A DNA stretch of 50,320 bases, from NCBI GenBank assembly GCA_947170725.1, contig CAMVUM010000024.1, positions 1-50,320 of the forward strand. The letters run 5' to 3'. Positions 29,428 through 38,113 of this stretch are shown here, piece by piece. A model generated the notes under the pieces. That model had not been told where the DNA came from. It did not search any database and saw only the letters and a list, made by a program, of their open reading frames with translations. The DNA is from an uncultured Prevotella sp. (lineage in GTDB: Bacteria > Bacteroidota > Bacteroidia > Bacteroidales > Bacteroidaceae). The first letter of the stretch is position 1; the number at the start of each line of letters is the position of its first letter. The translations under genes were made by a program, and so were the position numbers.

Positions 29428-30282
29428 ATGAAGCTGAAACTGCAAAAACCATTAGTCGTTTTCGATTTGGAAACAACCGGATTAGATTTGGTCAAAGACA
29501 GAATCATACAGATATCATATATAAAGGTGTGCCCAAACGGGCAAGAAATAAGAGGCAATGAAATTGTAAATCCAGGAAAGCCTATACCAGAGGCTGTAGC
29601 CGTCCTTACTGGGATAACAGATGCTGATGTTGTAGGAAAGCCAACATTCAAGGATATTGCTGCCGGACTTTGTGAGGAATTCAAAGGATGCGACTTTGCC
29701 GGATTTAACTCAAACCATTTTGATATTCCTATGTTGGCAGAAGAATTTCTTCGTGCAGGAATAGATTTCAATTTCTCAAGATGCCGTCTTGTTGATGCCC
29801 AAACTATATATCACAAAATGGAACGCAGAAATCTGGCAGCGGCATATAAGTTCTACTGTGGCCGGAATATGGAAGAAGACTTTGAAGCTCACCGGGCTGA
29901 TCAGGACACGGAGGCTACCTATCGGGTCCTCATGGGCATACTGGATAAATATAATCCAGACACTGAACCTGAACCGGAGCGACAACTAATTAATGACATA
30001 TCATTCCTTGCTGACTTCTCACGCCAAAACAACAATGTTGATTTCGCCGGCCGTATTGTATGGGGAGAGGTTAAAGACAAAAACGGAAAGACTATGACAG
30101 ATAAAGACGGTAATCCAAAGCTGACAGAAGTTTTCAATTTCGGTAAGCATAAGGGCGAACCTGTAACATCTGTATTAAAATATGATCCGGGCTATTATAG
30201 TTGGATCCTAACCGGTGATTTTACGTATAACACAAAACAAGTGCTAACACGTATAAAATTGAGAGAAAGCAAATTTATGTAA
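29428..30282 (+). CDS. DnaQ-like 3'-5' exonuclease with ExoX-like C-terminal domain
   Basis: 284 aa. The DEDDh active site is complete: D13 and E15 in FDLETTG, D99 in NHFD, H155 and D160 in HRADQD. This is the proofreading/epsilon exonuclease fold. The C-terminal part has NFGKHKGEPVTSV and GYYSWIL, a pattern I associate with the small C-terminal domain of ExoX-type nucleases. It is unclear whether it is the replicative epsilon subunit or a repair nuclease. It starts a coupled run with coaBC (2-nt gap) and the genes that follow. Confidence 0.88.
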   Translation: MKLKLQKPLVVFDLETTGLDLVKDRIIQISYIKVCPNGQEIRGNEIVNPGKPIPEAVAVLTGITDADVVGKPTFKDIAAGLCEEFKGCDFAGFNSNHFDIPMLAEEFLRAGIDFNFSRCRLVDAQTIYHKMERRNLAAAYKFYCGRNMEEDFEAHRADQDTEATYRVLMGILDKYNPDTEPEPERQLINDISFLADFSRQNNNVDFAGRIVWGEVKDKNGKTMTDKDGNPKLTEVFNFGKHKGEPVTSVLKYDPGYYSWILTGDFTYNTKQVLTRIKLRESKFM

Positions 30283-30284
30283 GT

Positions 30285-31514
30285 ATGCTCAAAGGTAAAA
30301 AAATAGTTTTAGGCATTACAGGCTCTATAGCTGCCTATAAGGCGTGCTATATCATACGCGGCCTTATAAAAAGAGGAGCCGAGGTACAGGTTGTCATAAC
30401 ACCGGCAGGAAAGGAATTCATTACTCCTATCACTCTGTCTGCACTAACTCAAAAACCAGTTATAAGCGAATTCTTTTCACAGCGTGATGGAACATGGAAT
30501 AGTCATGTAACTCTCGGTTTGTGGGCAGATGCAATGTTAATTGCTCCATGCACAGCATCTACATTGGGCAAAATGGCTAACGGTATTGCCGACAATATGC
30601 TCATAACAACTTATCTGTCTATGAAAGCCCCCGTTTTCATAGCTCCAGCAATGGATCTCGACATGTATGCTCATCCATCGACACAGCAAAATATTAAGCG
30701 CTTGGAGTCATTCGGCAATCATTTTATAGAGCCGCAAAATGGCTTTCTTGCCAGCGGACTTGAAGGAAAAGGACGCATGGAAGACCCCGACAACATAGTT
30801 GAAGTGCTTGAGAATTACTTCTCGGGGATGGGACAACAATCTGAGGAACAGCTCAATGACATCTCACAAGATTTGAAAGGAAAGCATGTCATGATTACTG
30901 CAGGACCTACTTACGAGAAAATTGATCCCGTGAGATTTATTGGCAACTATTCCAGCGGCAAAATGGGATTTGCCATTGCAGAGGAATGTGCCAGACGTGG
31001 AGCCTTTGTAACTCTAATAGCAGGCCCTGTAACTCTTAACACAAGAAGTGAGAGAATAAAACGAATCGATGTTGAAAGTTGCGAAGAAATGTATGACGCT
31101 GCTATTAAAGAGTTTGAATTTTCTGATGTTGCCATATTATGTGCTGCTGTAGCTGACTTTCGTCCGACCACCATTGCCGACCATAAAATTAAACGCGAAA
31201 AAGATAATCTCGTAATAAGTTTACAGCCTACACATGATATTGCAGCCGAACTTGGACGCCGCAAGACAGAACGCCAAAGATTGATCGGTTTCGCTCTGGA
31301 GACAAATGACGAAAATACTAATGCTATATCAAAGCTGAAACGCAAAAATTTGGACTTTATCGTACTGAATTCATTAAGGAACAAAGGAACATGCTTCGGC
31401 ACGGATGAAAACAAAATTAGCATTATATCAGCTGGAGGTCATAAAGATTTTCCACAAAAAGCAAAGGAAGCTGTAGCTACAGATATCATTTCAGAACTTG
31501 TAAGTATAATGTAA
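30285..31514 (+). CDS. coaBC: Bifunctional phosphopantothenoylcysteine decarboxylase / synthetase
   Basis: 409 aa, two successive steps of coenzyme A synthesis. CoaC (about 1-185) is the FMN decarboxylase with H74 and the substrate clamp APAMDLDMY (120-128). CoaB (about 195-409) begins ITAGPTYEKIDPVRFIGNYS and uses CTP; the DHKIKRE segment carries its conserved lysine. It is encoded 2 nt after the exonuclease gene and 18 nt before DUF4835, so it is co-transcribed with DNA-repair genes. A similar coaBC-recN neighbourhood is familiar in Bacteroidetes (memory). Confidence 0.95.
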   Translation: MLKGKKIVLGITGSIAAYKACYIIRGLIKRGAEVQVVITPAGKEFITPITLSALTQKPVISEFFSQRDGTWNSHVTLGLWADAMLIAPCTASTLGKMANGIADNMLITTYLSMKAPVFIAPAMDLDMYAHPSTQQNIKRLESFGNHFIEPQNGFLASGLEGKGRMEDPDNIVEVLENYFSGMGQQSEEQLNDISQDLKGKHVMITAGPTYEKIDPVRFIGNYSSGKMGFAIAEECARRGAFVTLIAGPVTLNTRSERIKRIDVESCEEMYDAAIKEFEFSDVAILCAAVADFRPTTIADHKIKREKDNLVISLQPTHDIAAELGRRKTERQRLIGFALETNDENTNAISKLKRKNLDFIVLNSLRNKGTCFGTDENKISIISAGGHKDFPQKAKEAVATDIISELVSIM

Positions 31515-31532
31515 TTAAGGTATGGGCACGAC

Positions 31533-32438
31533 ATGAAGAAAGTATTGTTTATTATTATCATAATGGCTGCACTGACAACACACTCTATGGCACAGGAATT
31601 ACAAGCCAAAGTGAACATTAACCATAGCCAAGTGGGAGTTACGGATATTAGCATTTTCGAGAATTTGCAACAAACACTCGAAGAATTTGTCAACGAGCGG
31701 CAATGGACGGAACTGCAATTCCAGCAAAACGAACGTATAGTTTGTTTTTTCAATATAACGGTCAACAAATATGATAAGACAACAAATACCTTTGAGTGTT
31801 CTGCTATGATACAGGCGAACCGTCCTGTATATAATTCACAATATACAACTACAATTTATAATAATAAAGACGCCGACTTTAATTTTGAATTTGCCCAGTT
31901 CGACCAACTAAATTATAATGATGAGAATGTAGACAATCAATTGACAGCATTGTTCGCTTATTATGCGTATCTAATTATTGGACTGGATCTCGACACATTT
32001 TCACCAATGGGAGGCACAGACGTACTGCAGCGCTGTCTGTTTCTTGTCAATAACACACAAAACCTTAATTTCACAGGTTGGAAAGCTTTTGAAAACAGTC
32101 GTAATCGTTTTTCTATAATCAATGATTATATGGAAGAAGCAATGAAACCTTTCCGAGAATTACAATATGACTATTACCGCAAAGGATTGGACGAAATGGC
32201 AAACAATGCAGAACGCGGTAGAACCAATATAACTACAGCCATACAAGATGATTTACAACTAGCTCACAAAGATAAGCCTTTAAGCCTCTTGCCACAGATA
32301 TGGACGGACTATAAGAAAGATGAGTTGGCTAATATATACAAAGGCAAAGGTACTCAGAAAGAAAAAGAGTCTGTATATGAAATACTTATGGGCATCAATG
32401 CTTCACAAAACAATTCTTGGAATAAAATCAAGCAATAA
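31533..32438 (+). CDS. DUF4835 family exported protein
   Basis: 301 aa with a clear signal peptide (hydrophobic 4-17, likely cleavage SMA|QE after residue 20). The mature protein is Asn/Gln/Tyr rich with the family pattern YAYLIIGLDLDTFSPMGG in the middle. I recognise it as DUF4835; some databases list this family as a type IX secretion-associated protein (PorD), which I cannot confirm from sequence. Its stop overlaps the recN start by one base. Confidence 0.8.
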   Translation: MKKVLFIIIIMAALTTHSMAQELQAKVNINHSQVGVTDISIFENLQQTLEEFVNERQWTELQFQQNERIVCFFNITVNKYDKTTNTFECSAMIQANRPVYNSQYTTTIYNNKDADFNFEFAQFDQLNYNDENVDNQLTALFAYYAYLIIGLDLDTFSPMGGTDVLQRCLFLVNNTQNLNFTGWKAFENSRNRFSIINDYMEEAMKPFRELQYDYYRKGLDEMANNAERGRTNITTAIQDDLQLAHKDKPLSLLPQIWTDYKKDELANIYKGKGTQKEKESVYEILMGINASQNNSWNKIKQ

Positions 32439-34096
32439 TGATTAAGAAACTCTATATACGTAATTTCACCCTTATAGATACTCTGGATATTGATTTCCAC
32501 CCCGGTTTCTCCGTAATAACAGGTGAAACCGGAGCAGGAAAAAGTATTGTCTTAGGAGCAATCGGATTACTTCTCGGACAACGTGCCGACTCAAAGACAA
32601 TAAAACATGATAAAGGAAAATGTGTCATTGAAGCCCATTTCGATTTGTCACGTTATGGGATGGAAAGTTTTTTTGAAACTAATGATATCGAATATGATGC
32701 TACTGATTGCATTATAAGGCGTGAATTGACCGCAACAGGAAAGAGCAGAGCATTCATCAATGACACTCCAGCCCCACTCTCTTTGTTAAAAGATTTAGGA
32801 GAACGTCTTGTAGATGTGCATAGCCAACATCAGAATCTGCTACTCAATAAACAGGATTTTCAGCTTAATGTGGTAGACATTATTGCCGACAGTATCAAAG
32901 AACTTGCCATATACAGACGTCTTTATGGCGACTATCTCACAAAGGAGCGCCAATTAGCCGATTTAAAGGAAGAAATAAAAAGAAACAGAGATAATGTAGA
33001 CTTCTTGCAATTCCAATATACAGAATTGAAAAATGCCGAACTTCAGAGCAAAGAGCAGGAAGAGTTGGAGCAACGAGCAGAAACAATGAGCCACTCTGAA
33101 GAAATAAAAAGTGCACTCTATGAAGCAGACAGTTTGTTTTCAAATGAAAATACGGGTATTGTCGGGAATCTGAAATCGGCCATAAGTGCAATTAGAAGCA
33201 TCAGTAAAGTCATGCCTGCAACCAATTCTTTGACACAACGTATTGATAGTTGTTACATCGAGTTGAAAGATGTGTCTGATGAAATTTGTGGTCTATTAGA
33301 TAATGTTGACTTCAATCCTGCGGAATTAGATGCAATAAACAATCGGTTGGACAAGATATATGATCTTGAGAAGAAATATCATTGTGAAAATATTGATGAA
33401 CTATTGACCAAACAAGAGGAACTTCAAAACAAATTAAATTGTATTGAATCAAGTGACGATGCCCTCAATGATTTGCAGCAAGACCTTGACAAGAAAAAAG
33501 CGGAATGTTTGCAACAAGCAGAGACATTGAGCATCATGAGAAAGGCCGCAGCAAAGAACATTGAAAAAGAAATGCTGAAAAGACTGACATCATTAGGTAT
33601 GCCGAATGTGAGATTTGAAGTAAACATAGAATGCGGAGCATTGAATCATGATGGTTTTGACAAAGTGGCTTTCCTCTTTAGTGCAAATAAAAGCATGCCA
33701 CTTCAGCCTGTATCCCAAACGGCATCCGGCGGAGAGATAGCCCGCGTAATGCTCTCGCTAAAGGCAATGATTAGCGGTGCAGTTAAACTTCCTACAATCA
33801 TCTTTGATGAGATAGACACTGGAGTAAGTGGAAAGATTGCAGAAAAAATGGCGCATATTATGCAACAGATGGGCAATAATAATCGTCAAGTGATAAGCAT
33901 AACCCATTTACCGCAGATTGCCGCACTTGGAACAACACATTATAAAGTTTATAAAGAAGATACCGCCGACGGCACTATCAGCCACATGCAAATGCTGTCG
34001 GATAATGAAAGAGTTACCGAAATAGCCCAGATGCTCAGTGGCAGTGACATATCTGAGGCAGCAATAAACAATGCAAAAGAACTATTAAAGCGATGA
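32438..34096 (+). CDS. recN: DNA repair protein RecN
   Basis: 552 aa SMC-like ATPase acting at double-strand breaks. Walker A is GETGAGKS (29-36), the ABC signature ASGGEIARV starts near 429, and Walker B IIFDEIDTG has D457 and E458. The two halves flank a coiled-coil arm (about 155-380). It overlaps the DUF4835 gene by one base and the next gene by ATGA. The window also has AddAB-like and Pif1-like genes, but they are in separate transcription units. Confidence 0.97.
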   Translation: MIKKLYIRNFTLIDTLDIDFHPGFSVITGETGAGKSIVLGAIGLLLGQRADSKTIKHDKGKCVIEAHFDLSRYGMESFFETNDIEYDATDCIIRRELTATGKSRAFINDTPAPLSLLKDLGERLVDVHSQHQNLLLNKQDFQLNVVDIIADSIKELAIYRRLYGDYLTKERQLADLKEEIKRNRDNVDFLQFQYTELKNAELQSKEQEELEQRAETMSHSEEIKSALYEADSLFSNENTGIVGNLKSAISAIRSISKVMPATNSLTQRIDSCYIELKDVSDEICGLLDNVDFNPAELDAINNRLDKIYDLEKKYHCENIDELLTKQEELQNKLNCIESSDDALNDLQQDLDKKKAECLQQAETLSIMRKAAAKNIEKEMLKRLTSLGMPNVRFEVNIECGALNHDGFDKVAFLFSANKSMPLQPVSQTASGGEIARVMLSLKAMISGAVKLPTIIFDEIDTGVSGKIAEKMAHIMQQMGNNNRQVISITHLPQIAALGTTHYKVYKEDTADGTISHMQMLSDNERVTEIAQMLSGSDISEAAINNAKELLKR

Positions 34097-35775
34097 AACG
34101 TATATTATTTACAGCTATTGCCATAACATTATTATTTAATAATACATTTGGGCAACAGAATTGGATAAAAAAAGCTACAAAATCCGTGTTCACTCTTAAG
34201 ACATTTGCGTCTGACGGAACTATGATCGGAAGTGTCAACGGTTTTTTCATAGGTAGTGATGGCGAAGCAGTCAGTTGCTATTCCCCATTTGTCGGAGCAG
34301 TCAAAGCCATTATCATTGACTCGCAAGGAAAAGAGATGAATGTCGAATCTATTCTTGGTGCAAATGAGACATACGATGTCATCAAATTCCGTGTAGAAGG
34401 AAAAAGGACTGCAGCGTTGCCCATTGCAGAAGAAGTTGTTACAGAAGGTCATGATGTTTGGATGTTGCCGTACTGCAGTAAGCCTAAAACTCCTACGACA
34501 ATTAAAGGAAATATTAATAAAACAGAGATTTTCCAGAAGAAATATACTTACTATACCATAAATATAGCCCTACCTAAAGATGGACACTTTATGAGTAGTC
34601 CTTTGCTAAATGAAAAAGGAGAAGTAGTTGGTATTATGCAACAGTCCTCAAAGGCAAATGAATCAATATATTATGCCGTTAGTGCTGAATTTGCCAAAGG
34701 ACTGAAAACAACTGGCTTGAGTATTAATGAGACGGCCTTAAAGCGTATAGACATAAAGAAAGAACTCCCAGATGAACTGGAACAGGCCATACTTACGATG
34801 TATGTAGCAGGTTCTACTCTTGATTCGGCAAAATATGTAGATTTGATAAACGATTTTATCGTCAAATTTCCGAATGCAGCTGATGGCTATATCTATCGCG
34901 CTCAAATAAATGCAAATGCCAATAAGTTCAGTGATGCCGAACGGGATATGGAACAAGCTTTAAAAGTCTCTGACAAAAAAGATGATATCCATTATAACTA
35001 TGCCAACCTCATATATAGCAAGGAACTATATAAAAAAGACATACCCTACGAGAAATGGAACCTTGACAAGGCTGTCACAGAAACAGACGCAGCATTTGCT
35101 ATCAATCCCATACCGGTATATCGTCAACTGAAAGCGGAAATAAGATTTACTCAGAAACATTATGACGAGGCTTATGGAATATATGAGAATCTAATAAATA
35201 GTGGAACTAAGACTGCTGAAATTTATTTTGCAGCAGCTCGCTGTAAGGAGATGCTAAATGATACAACAACCATGATAGCCTTGCTCGACAGTGCCGTAAA
35301 CACTTTTTCAAAGCCATATCTCAAAAACGCTGCACCATATTTGCTGGCAAGAGCTCAGGCTCTGACACAATCAGGAAAATATCGTGCAGCAATATCCGAT
35401 TATAACGATTATGAACAGTTGATGGGTAATCAACTCAATGCCGACTTTTATTATATCCGTTCGTTGATTGAAATGGATGGACACATGTATCAATTGGCAC
35501 TCAATGATATAAACAAGGCTATAGAGAAAGCCCCTAAAACCGTATTATACTATACAACAAAGGCATCAATCGAAGTTAATGTAGGATTGCTTGATGATGC
35601 AATTAAAACAGCTGGACAATGTATCGAACTTGATGATGCAAACAATGAAGGTTATCTATTTCTTGGGCTGGCCCAGTGTCTGAGCGGAAATAAGACCGAA
35701 GGAATAAAGAATCTACAAAGAGCAAAAGAACTCGGTGATGAACAGGCACAGGAATTCATTGAAAAATACAAGTAA
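34093..35775 (+). CDS. Trypsin-fold pseudoprotease with TPR repeats, exported
   Basis: 560 aa. A signal peptide (1-20, cleavage near FG|QQ) is followed by a HtrA/trypsin-like domain (about 25-205) and TPR repeats (about 225-560). Key residues of the triad are missing: the position expected for His is S64 (AVSCYSPF), and in the place of GNSGGPL the protein has HFMSSPL (165-171) with M167 at the nucleophile position; only D95 (YDVIKF) could match. It is therefore probably a binding or scaffold protein in the periplasm rather than a protease. It starts inside the recN stop (ATGA). The assignment of aligned positions is by eye. Confidence 0.75.
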   Translation: MKRILFTAIAITLLFNNTFGQQNWIKKATKSVFTLKTFASDGTMIGSVNGFFIGSDGEAVSCYSPFVGAVKAIIIDSQGKEMNVESILGANETYDVIKFRVEGKRTAALPIAEEVVTEGHDVWMLPYCSKPKTPTTIKGNINKTEIFQKKYTYYTINIALPKDGHFMSSPLLNEKGEVVGIMQQSSKANESIYYAVSAEFAKGLKTTGLSINETALKRIDIKKELPDELEQAILTMYVAGSTLDSAKYVDLINDFIVKFPNAADGYIYRAQINANANKFSDAERDMEQALKVSDKKDDIHYNYANLIYSKELYKKDIPYEKWNLDKAVTETDAAFAINPIPVYRQLKAEIRFTQKHYDEAYGIYENLINSGTKTAEIYFAAARCKEMLNDTTTMIALLDSAVNTFSKPYLKNAAPYLLARAQALTQSGKYRAAISDYNDYEQLMGNQLNADFYYIRSLIEMDGHMYQLALNDINKAIEKAPKTVLYYTTKASIEVNVGLLDDAIKTAGQCIELDDANNEGYLFLGLAQCLSGNKTEGIKNLQRAKELGDEQAQEFIEKYK

Positions 35776-35795
35776 TTAGGCACCATAAAATATTC

Positions 35796-35854
35796 TGTGT
35801 AAATGGGATGAAAATACGGGATTCAGATTGAGTTCCGTATTTTTCATTTACACA
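35796..35854 (+). terminator. Terminator after the TPR gene
   Basis: TGTGTAAATG (35796-35805) pairs with CATTTACACA (35845-35854) and AAAATACGG (35811-35819) with CCGTATTTT (35835-35843); an unpaired GGAT lies on the left side. It sits 20 nt after the stop codon and ends the exonuclease-to-TPR operon. Confidence 0.6.
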
Positions 35855-36147
35855 AAATCGTGGAAAGTATCTGTTTATACGTTATAATATATGCTCACCA
35901 TAGCTAAATTCCATTACGATATGATTATAGAACTATTATATCATTACAGTTGACTCATTTGTCCAACTAATTTAATATAGTAGTGTAAGACAAATAAGGG
36001 TTCTTTACACAAAAAAGATTGTTTGTCTCACGACACCCAATCTTTTATTAACCTTAATAATCTAATACCATGAAAAACACATTGCAAAATTACAATATAA
36101 TTCTCAATTTACAATCATTCTACTCTGCATAACATCTATTTTTAAAC
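35855..36147. other. Intergenic stretch with hairpin, micro-ORF and minus-strand -7 box
   Basis: AAAAGATTG (36013-36021) pairs with CAATCTTTT (36038-36046) around a 16-nt loop that can itself pair (TGTC/GACA). On the plus strand an ATG at 36070 opens a 20-codon frame ending at 36132. On the minus strand TAATTTTG lies at 36092-36085 with a TTG 19 nt upstream of it. I cannot assign a gene; it may hold a short RNA or the remnant of a lost gene's leader. Confidence 0.4.
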
Positions 36148-36798
36148 TTATTTAAAAGTTTTACCATCCCATTCAATAGAAATTTGCTTAATTATATAAT
36201 TGAGACACTTGCTCTTATTGTCAATAGGCACAGTACCTTGCGGAGATGCCTTCATTGTAATTACATTATTGGTTTCGGAAAGACTTGCAGAAACATATAA
36301 AGGCATAAGATAGTCACGTAATTCATCAAACAACTCAATATCCATTGTGTCAGGCTTTATAATGAGCTTATCACTATTGGCAGTAATAGGATTTTCAATA
36401 GACAACGGAAGCCATTTGGAGGTATAAAACTTTATGCTACTGAAAGGTGTCTTTTCACCAAAAGAGTAGACAATACAGATTATCGTTTTTGTCGTATCCG
36501 GCAGTAAATCTTCCGTCGGTAATAGTTTCATCTCTACAGACGAAGCTTTACTAAGTTCAAGTCTCAAATAATTGGAAGTCAATTTAGTTAACTTTACATG
36601 CTCATCGAATGAATTTGTTATTTCCGCCTCCATTCCTGATTCAGCAAAATCTATAAGATCCAATCTGTTGTTATGACTCATATATGGTAACAATGAATCT
36701 GGCATTTGGCTAAAAACGTCGCGCATACTCGAATACTGAGCATCGGCTTGTAAAGCACCTACAAAAATGACAAACAGTAAGAAAAGACATTTCTTCAT
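36148..36798 (-). CDS. DUF3256 family exported protein
   Basis: 216 aa with a signal peptide (hydrophobic 4-17, cleavage around ADA|QY). The mature N-terminus MRDVFSQMPDSLLPYMSHNNRLDLIDF is characteristic of DUF3256 proteins of Bacteroidales; the function is unknown. It is the last gene of the ileS-led minus-strand unit, 26 nt after rsmE. Pairing with DUF4296 and T9SS-era families suggests an envelope role, but nothing in the sequence proves it. Confidence 0.78.
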   Translation of the reverse strand: MKKCLFLLFVIFVGALQADAQYSSMRDVFSQMPDSLLPYMSHNNRLDLIDFAESGMEAEITNSFDEHVKLTKLTSNYLRLELSKASSVEMKLLPTEDLLPDTTKTIICIVYSFGEKTPFSSIKFYTSKWLPLSIENPITANSDKLIIKPDTMDIELFDELRDYLMPLYVSASLSETNNVITMKASPQGTVPIDNKSKCLNYIIKQISIEWDGKTFK

Positions 36799-36824
36799 CG
36801 TTCTCTATATAATATATTTTAATG

Positions 36825-37550
36825 CTATGAATTCGGTGTCGCAAGTTGCATCATCATCAAGGCTGCAAGAGCCGCTGTCTCCGTACGATAGCGGCTCTCT
36901 CCAAGATGCACAGAAATATAACCAGCATCAACAGCCGCTCTTACCTCATCTATCGAGAAATCACCCTCCGGACCAATCATCACAATACAATCCTCAGGCT
37001 CTGCAATCTCCCTTAATTCGTCAAATAGATATGTGCGTGGCACTTCATCATAACAATGAGCTATAAACTTGTGCTTATGTGCTGATTTTGAAATAAACTC
37101 CTTAAAAGTCTCCATGTCATTCAATATAGGCTTCCATGCTTTTCGACTTTGCTTCATAGCTGATATTGCTATTCTATCAAGGCGTGCGATTTTCATAACC
37201 TTACGCTCCGAGAATTTGCAGTTTAGAAATGAAAATTCATTGATTCCTATTTCCGTTGCCTTCTCAACCATCCATTCCATACGTTCCATCATTTTTGTTG
37301 GAGCTATGGCGATGTGAAGATTAGCTTTCCACTGAGGCTGTTGTGGAATTGTTTCTATAATTCTATACATACAACGATGTGCAACTGCAAGTGTCACTTC
37401 TGCCCGATAGAAAGAACCACACCCATCCATCAGCATCATCTCATCACCTGCCTTCAACCGAAGTACACGCATAGCGTGCATTGCCTCGTCATCTGGCAAT
37501 TCTTCCGTCAAAGTTGCTTCAGGAGCATAGAAAAATCTTGTTTCTTTCAT
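36825..37550 (-). CDS. rsmE: 16S rRNA (uracil1498-N3)-methyltransferase
   Basis: 241 aa SPOUT methyltransferase that methylates U1498 of 16S rRNA. The N-terminal PUA-like part begins MKETRFFYAP, and the knot region has MIGPEGDFSIDEV and LGESRYRTETAALAAL, the family signatures. It lies 11 nt after the DUF151 gene in the same transcription unit. Confidence 0.95.
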   Translation of the reverse strand: MKETRFFYAPEATLTEELPDDEAMHAMRVLRLKAGDEMMLMDGCGSFYRAEVTLAVAHRCMYRIIETIPQQPQWKANLHIAIAPTKMMERMEWMVEKATEIGINEFSFLNCKFSERKVMKIARLDRIAISAMKQSRKAWKPILNDMETFKEFISKSAHKHKFIAHCYDEVPRTYLFDELREIAEPEDCIVMIGPEGDFSIDEVRAAVDAGYISVHLGESRYRTETAALAALMMMQLATPNS

Positions 37551-37561
37551 AATTCTGATGA

Positions 37562-38113
37562 TTATTGTTTCTTTTCTCTTTTGTTCAACTCTTCTTTTAT
37601 CTGTGACGCAAGCCGATAGTTTTCCGCTTCAACGGCCTTTTCTAATTCTTCATGCAACTTTTCCGTATCCAATGTATTTATTGGTATAGCCATACGGTCT
37701 GTATAAGCATTATATGGGGAACTCTGACATTCCATAAGTCCGTTATCCATATAGATAGGTATTTCACTTGTCAATGAAAGCAGAATCGCATCACTGAGTC
37801 TGATTTTGTGTCCGACAAATGTATCCATATTGGTTATCATTGTCTTGTATTCCCCATCAACAATATCACTTATTGTTATTTCATATCGGGTAAGAGAGAC
37901 AACATCAGCCAACAAAGCTGTCATCACCTCTGGGAAGAATGTCGCTCTATTGTCATGTGCAGTGCGACGCATGCCTATCTGCCATTTCATAGCATTATCA
38001 CAAACAACGCTAACAGCACGTTTGGCTTCCTTATCTGTCAAAATAATAACAGCCATTCCGTTTCCACCGACAACTTCCGATATATTTTTAAAAATAAGCT
38101 GTGTCCTGTTCAT
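37562..38113 (-). CDS. Bifunctional nuclease-domain (DUF151) protein with UVR motif
   Basis: 183 aa. The N-terminal about 140 residues are the BFN/DUF151 domain (KRAVSVVCDNAMKW, RLSDAILLSLTSEIPIYM). The C-terminal 145-178 is a UvrB/UvrC-type helical hairpin (LHEELEKAVEAENYRLASQI) used for protein contacts. The same fusion is usual in Bacteroidetes. Nuclease activity was reported for plant BFN relatives, but it is unproven for bacterial ones. There is no gap to the transporter gene upstream, so it is translationally coupled. Confidence 0.88.
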   Translation of the reverse strand: MNRTQLIFKNISEVVGGNGMAVIILTDKEAKRAVSVVCDNAMKWQIGMRRTAHDNRATFFPEVMTALLADVVSLTRYEITISDIVDGEYKTMITNMDTFVGHKIRLSDAILLSLTSEIPIYMDNGLMECQSSPYNAYTDRMAIPINTLDTEKLHEELEKAVEAENYRLASQIKEELNKREKKQ

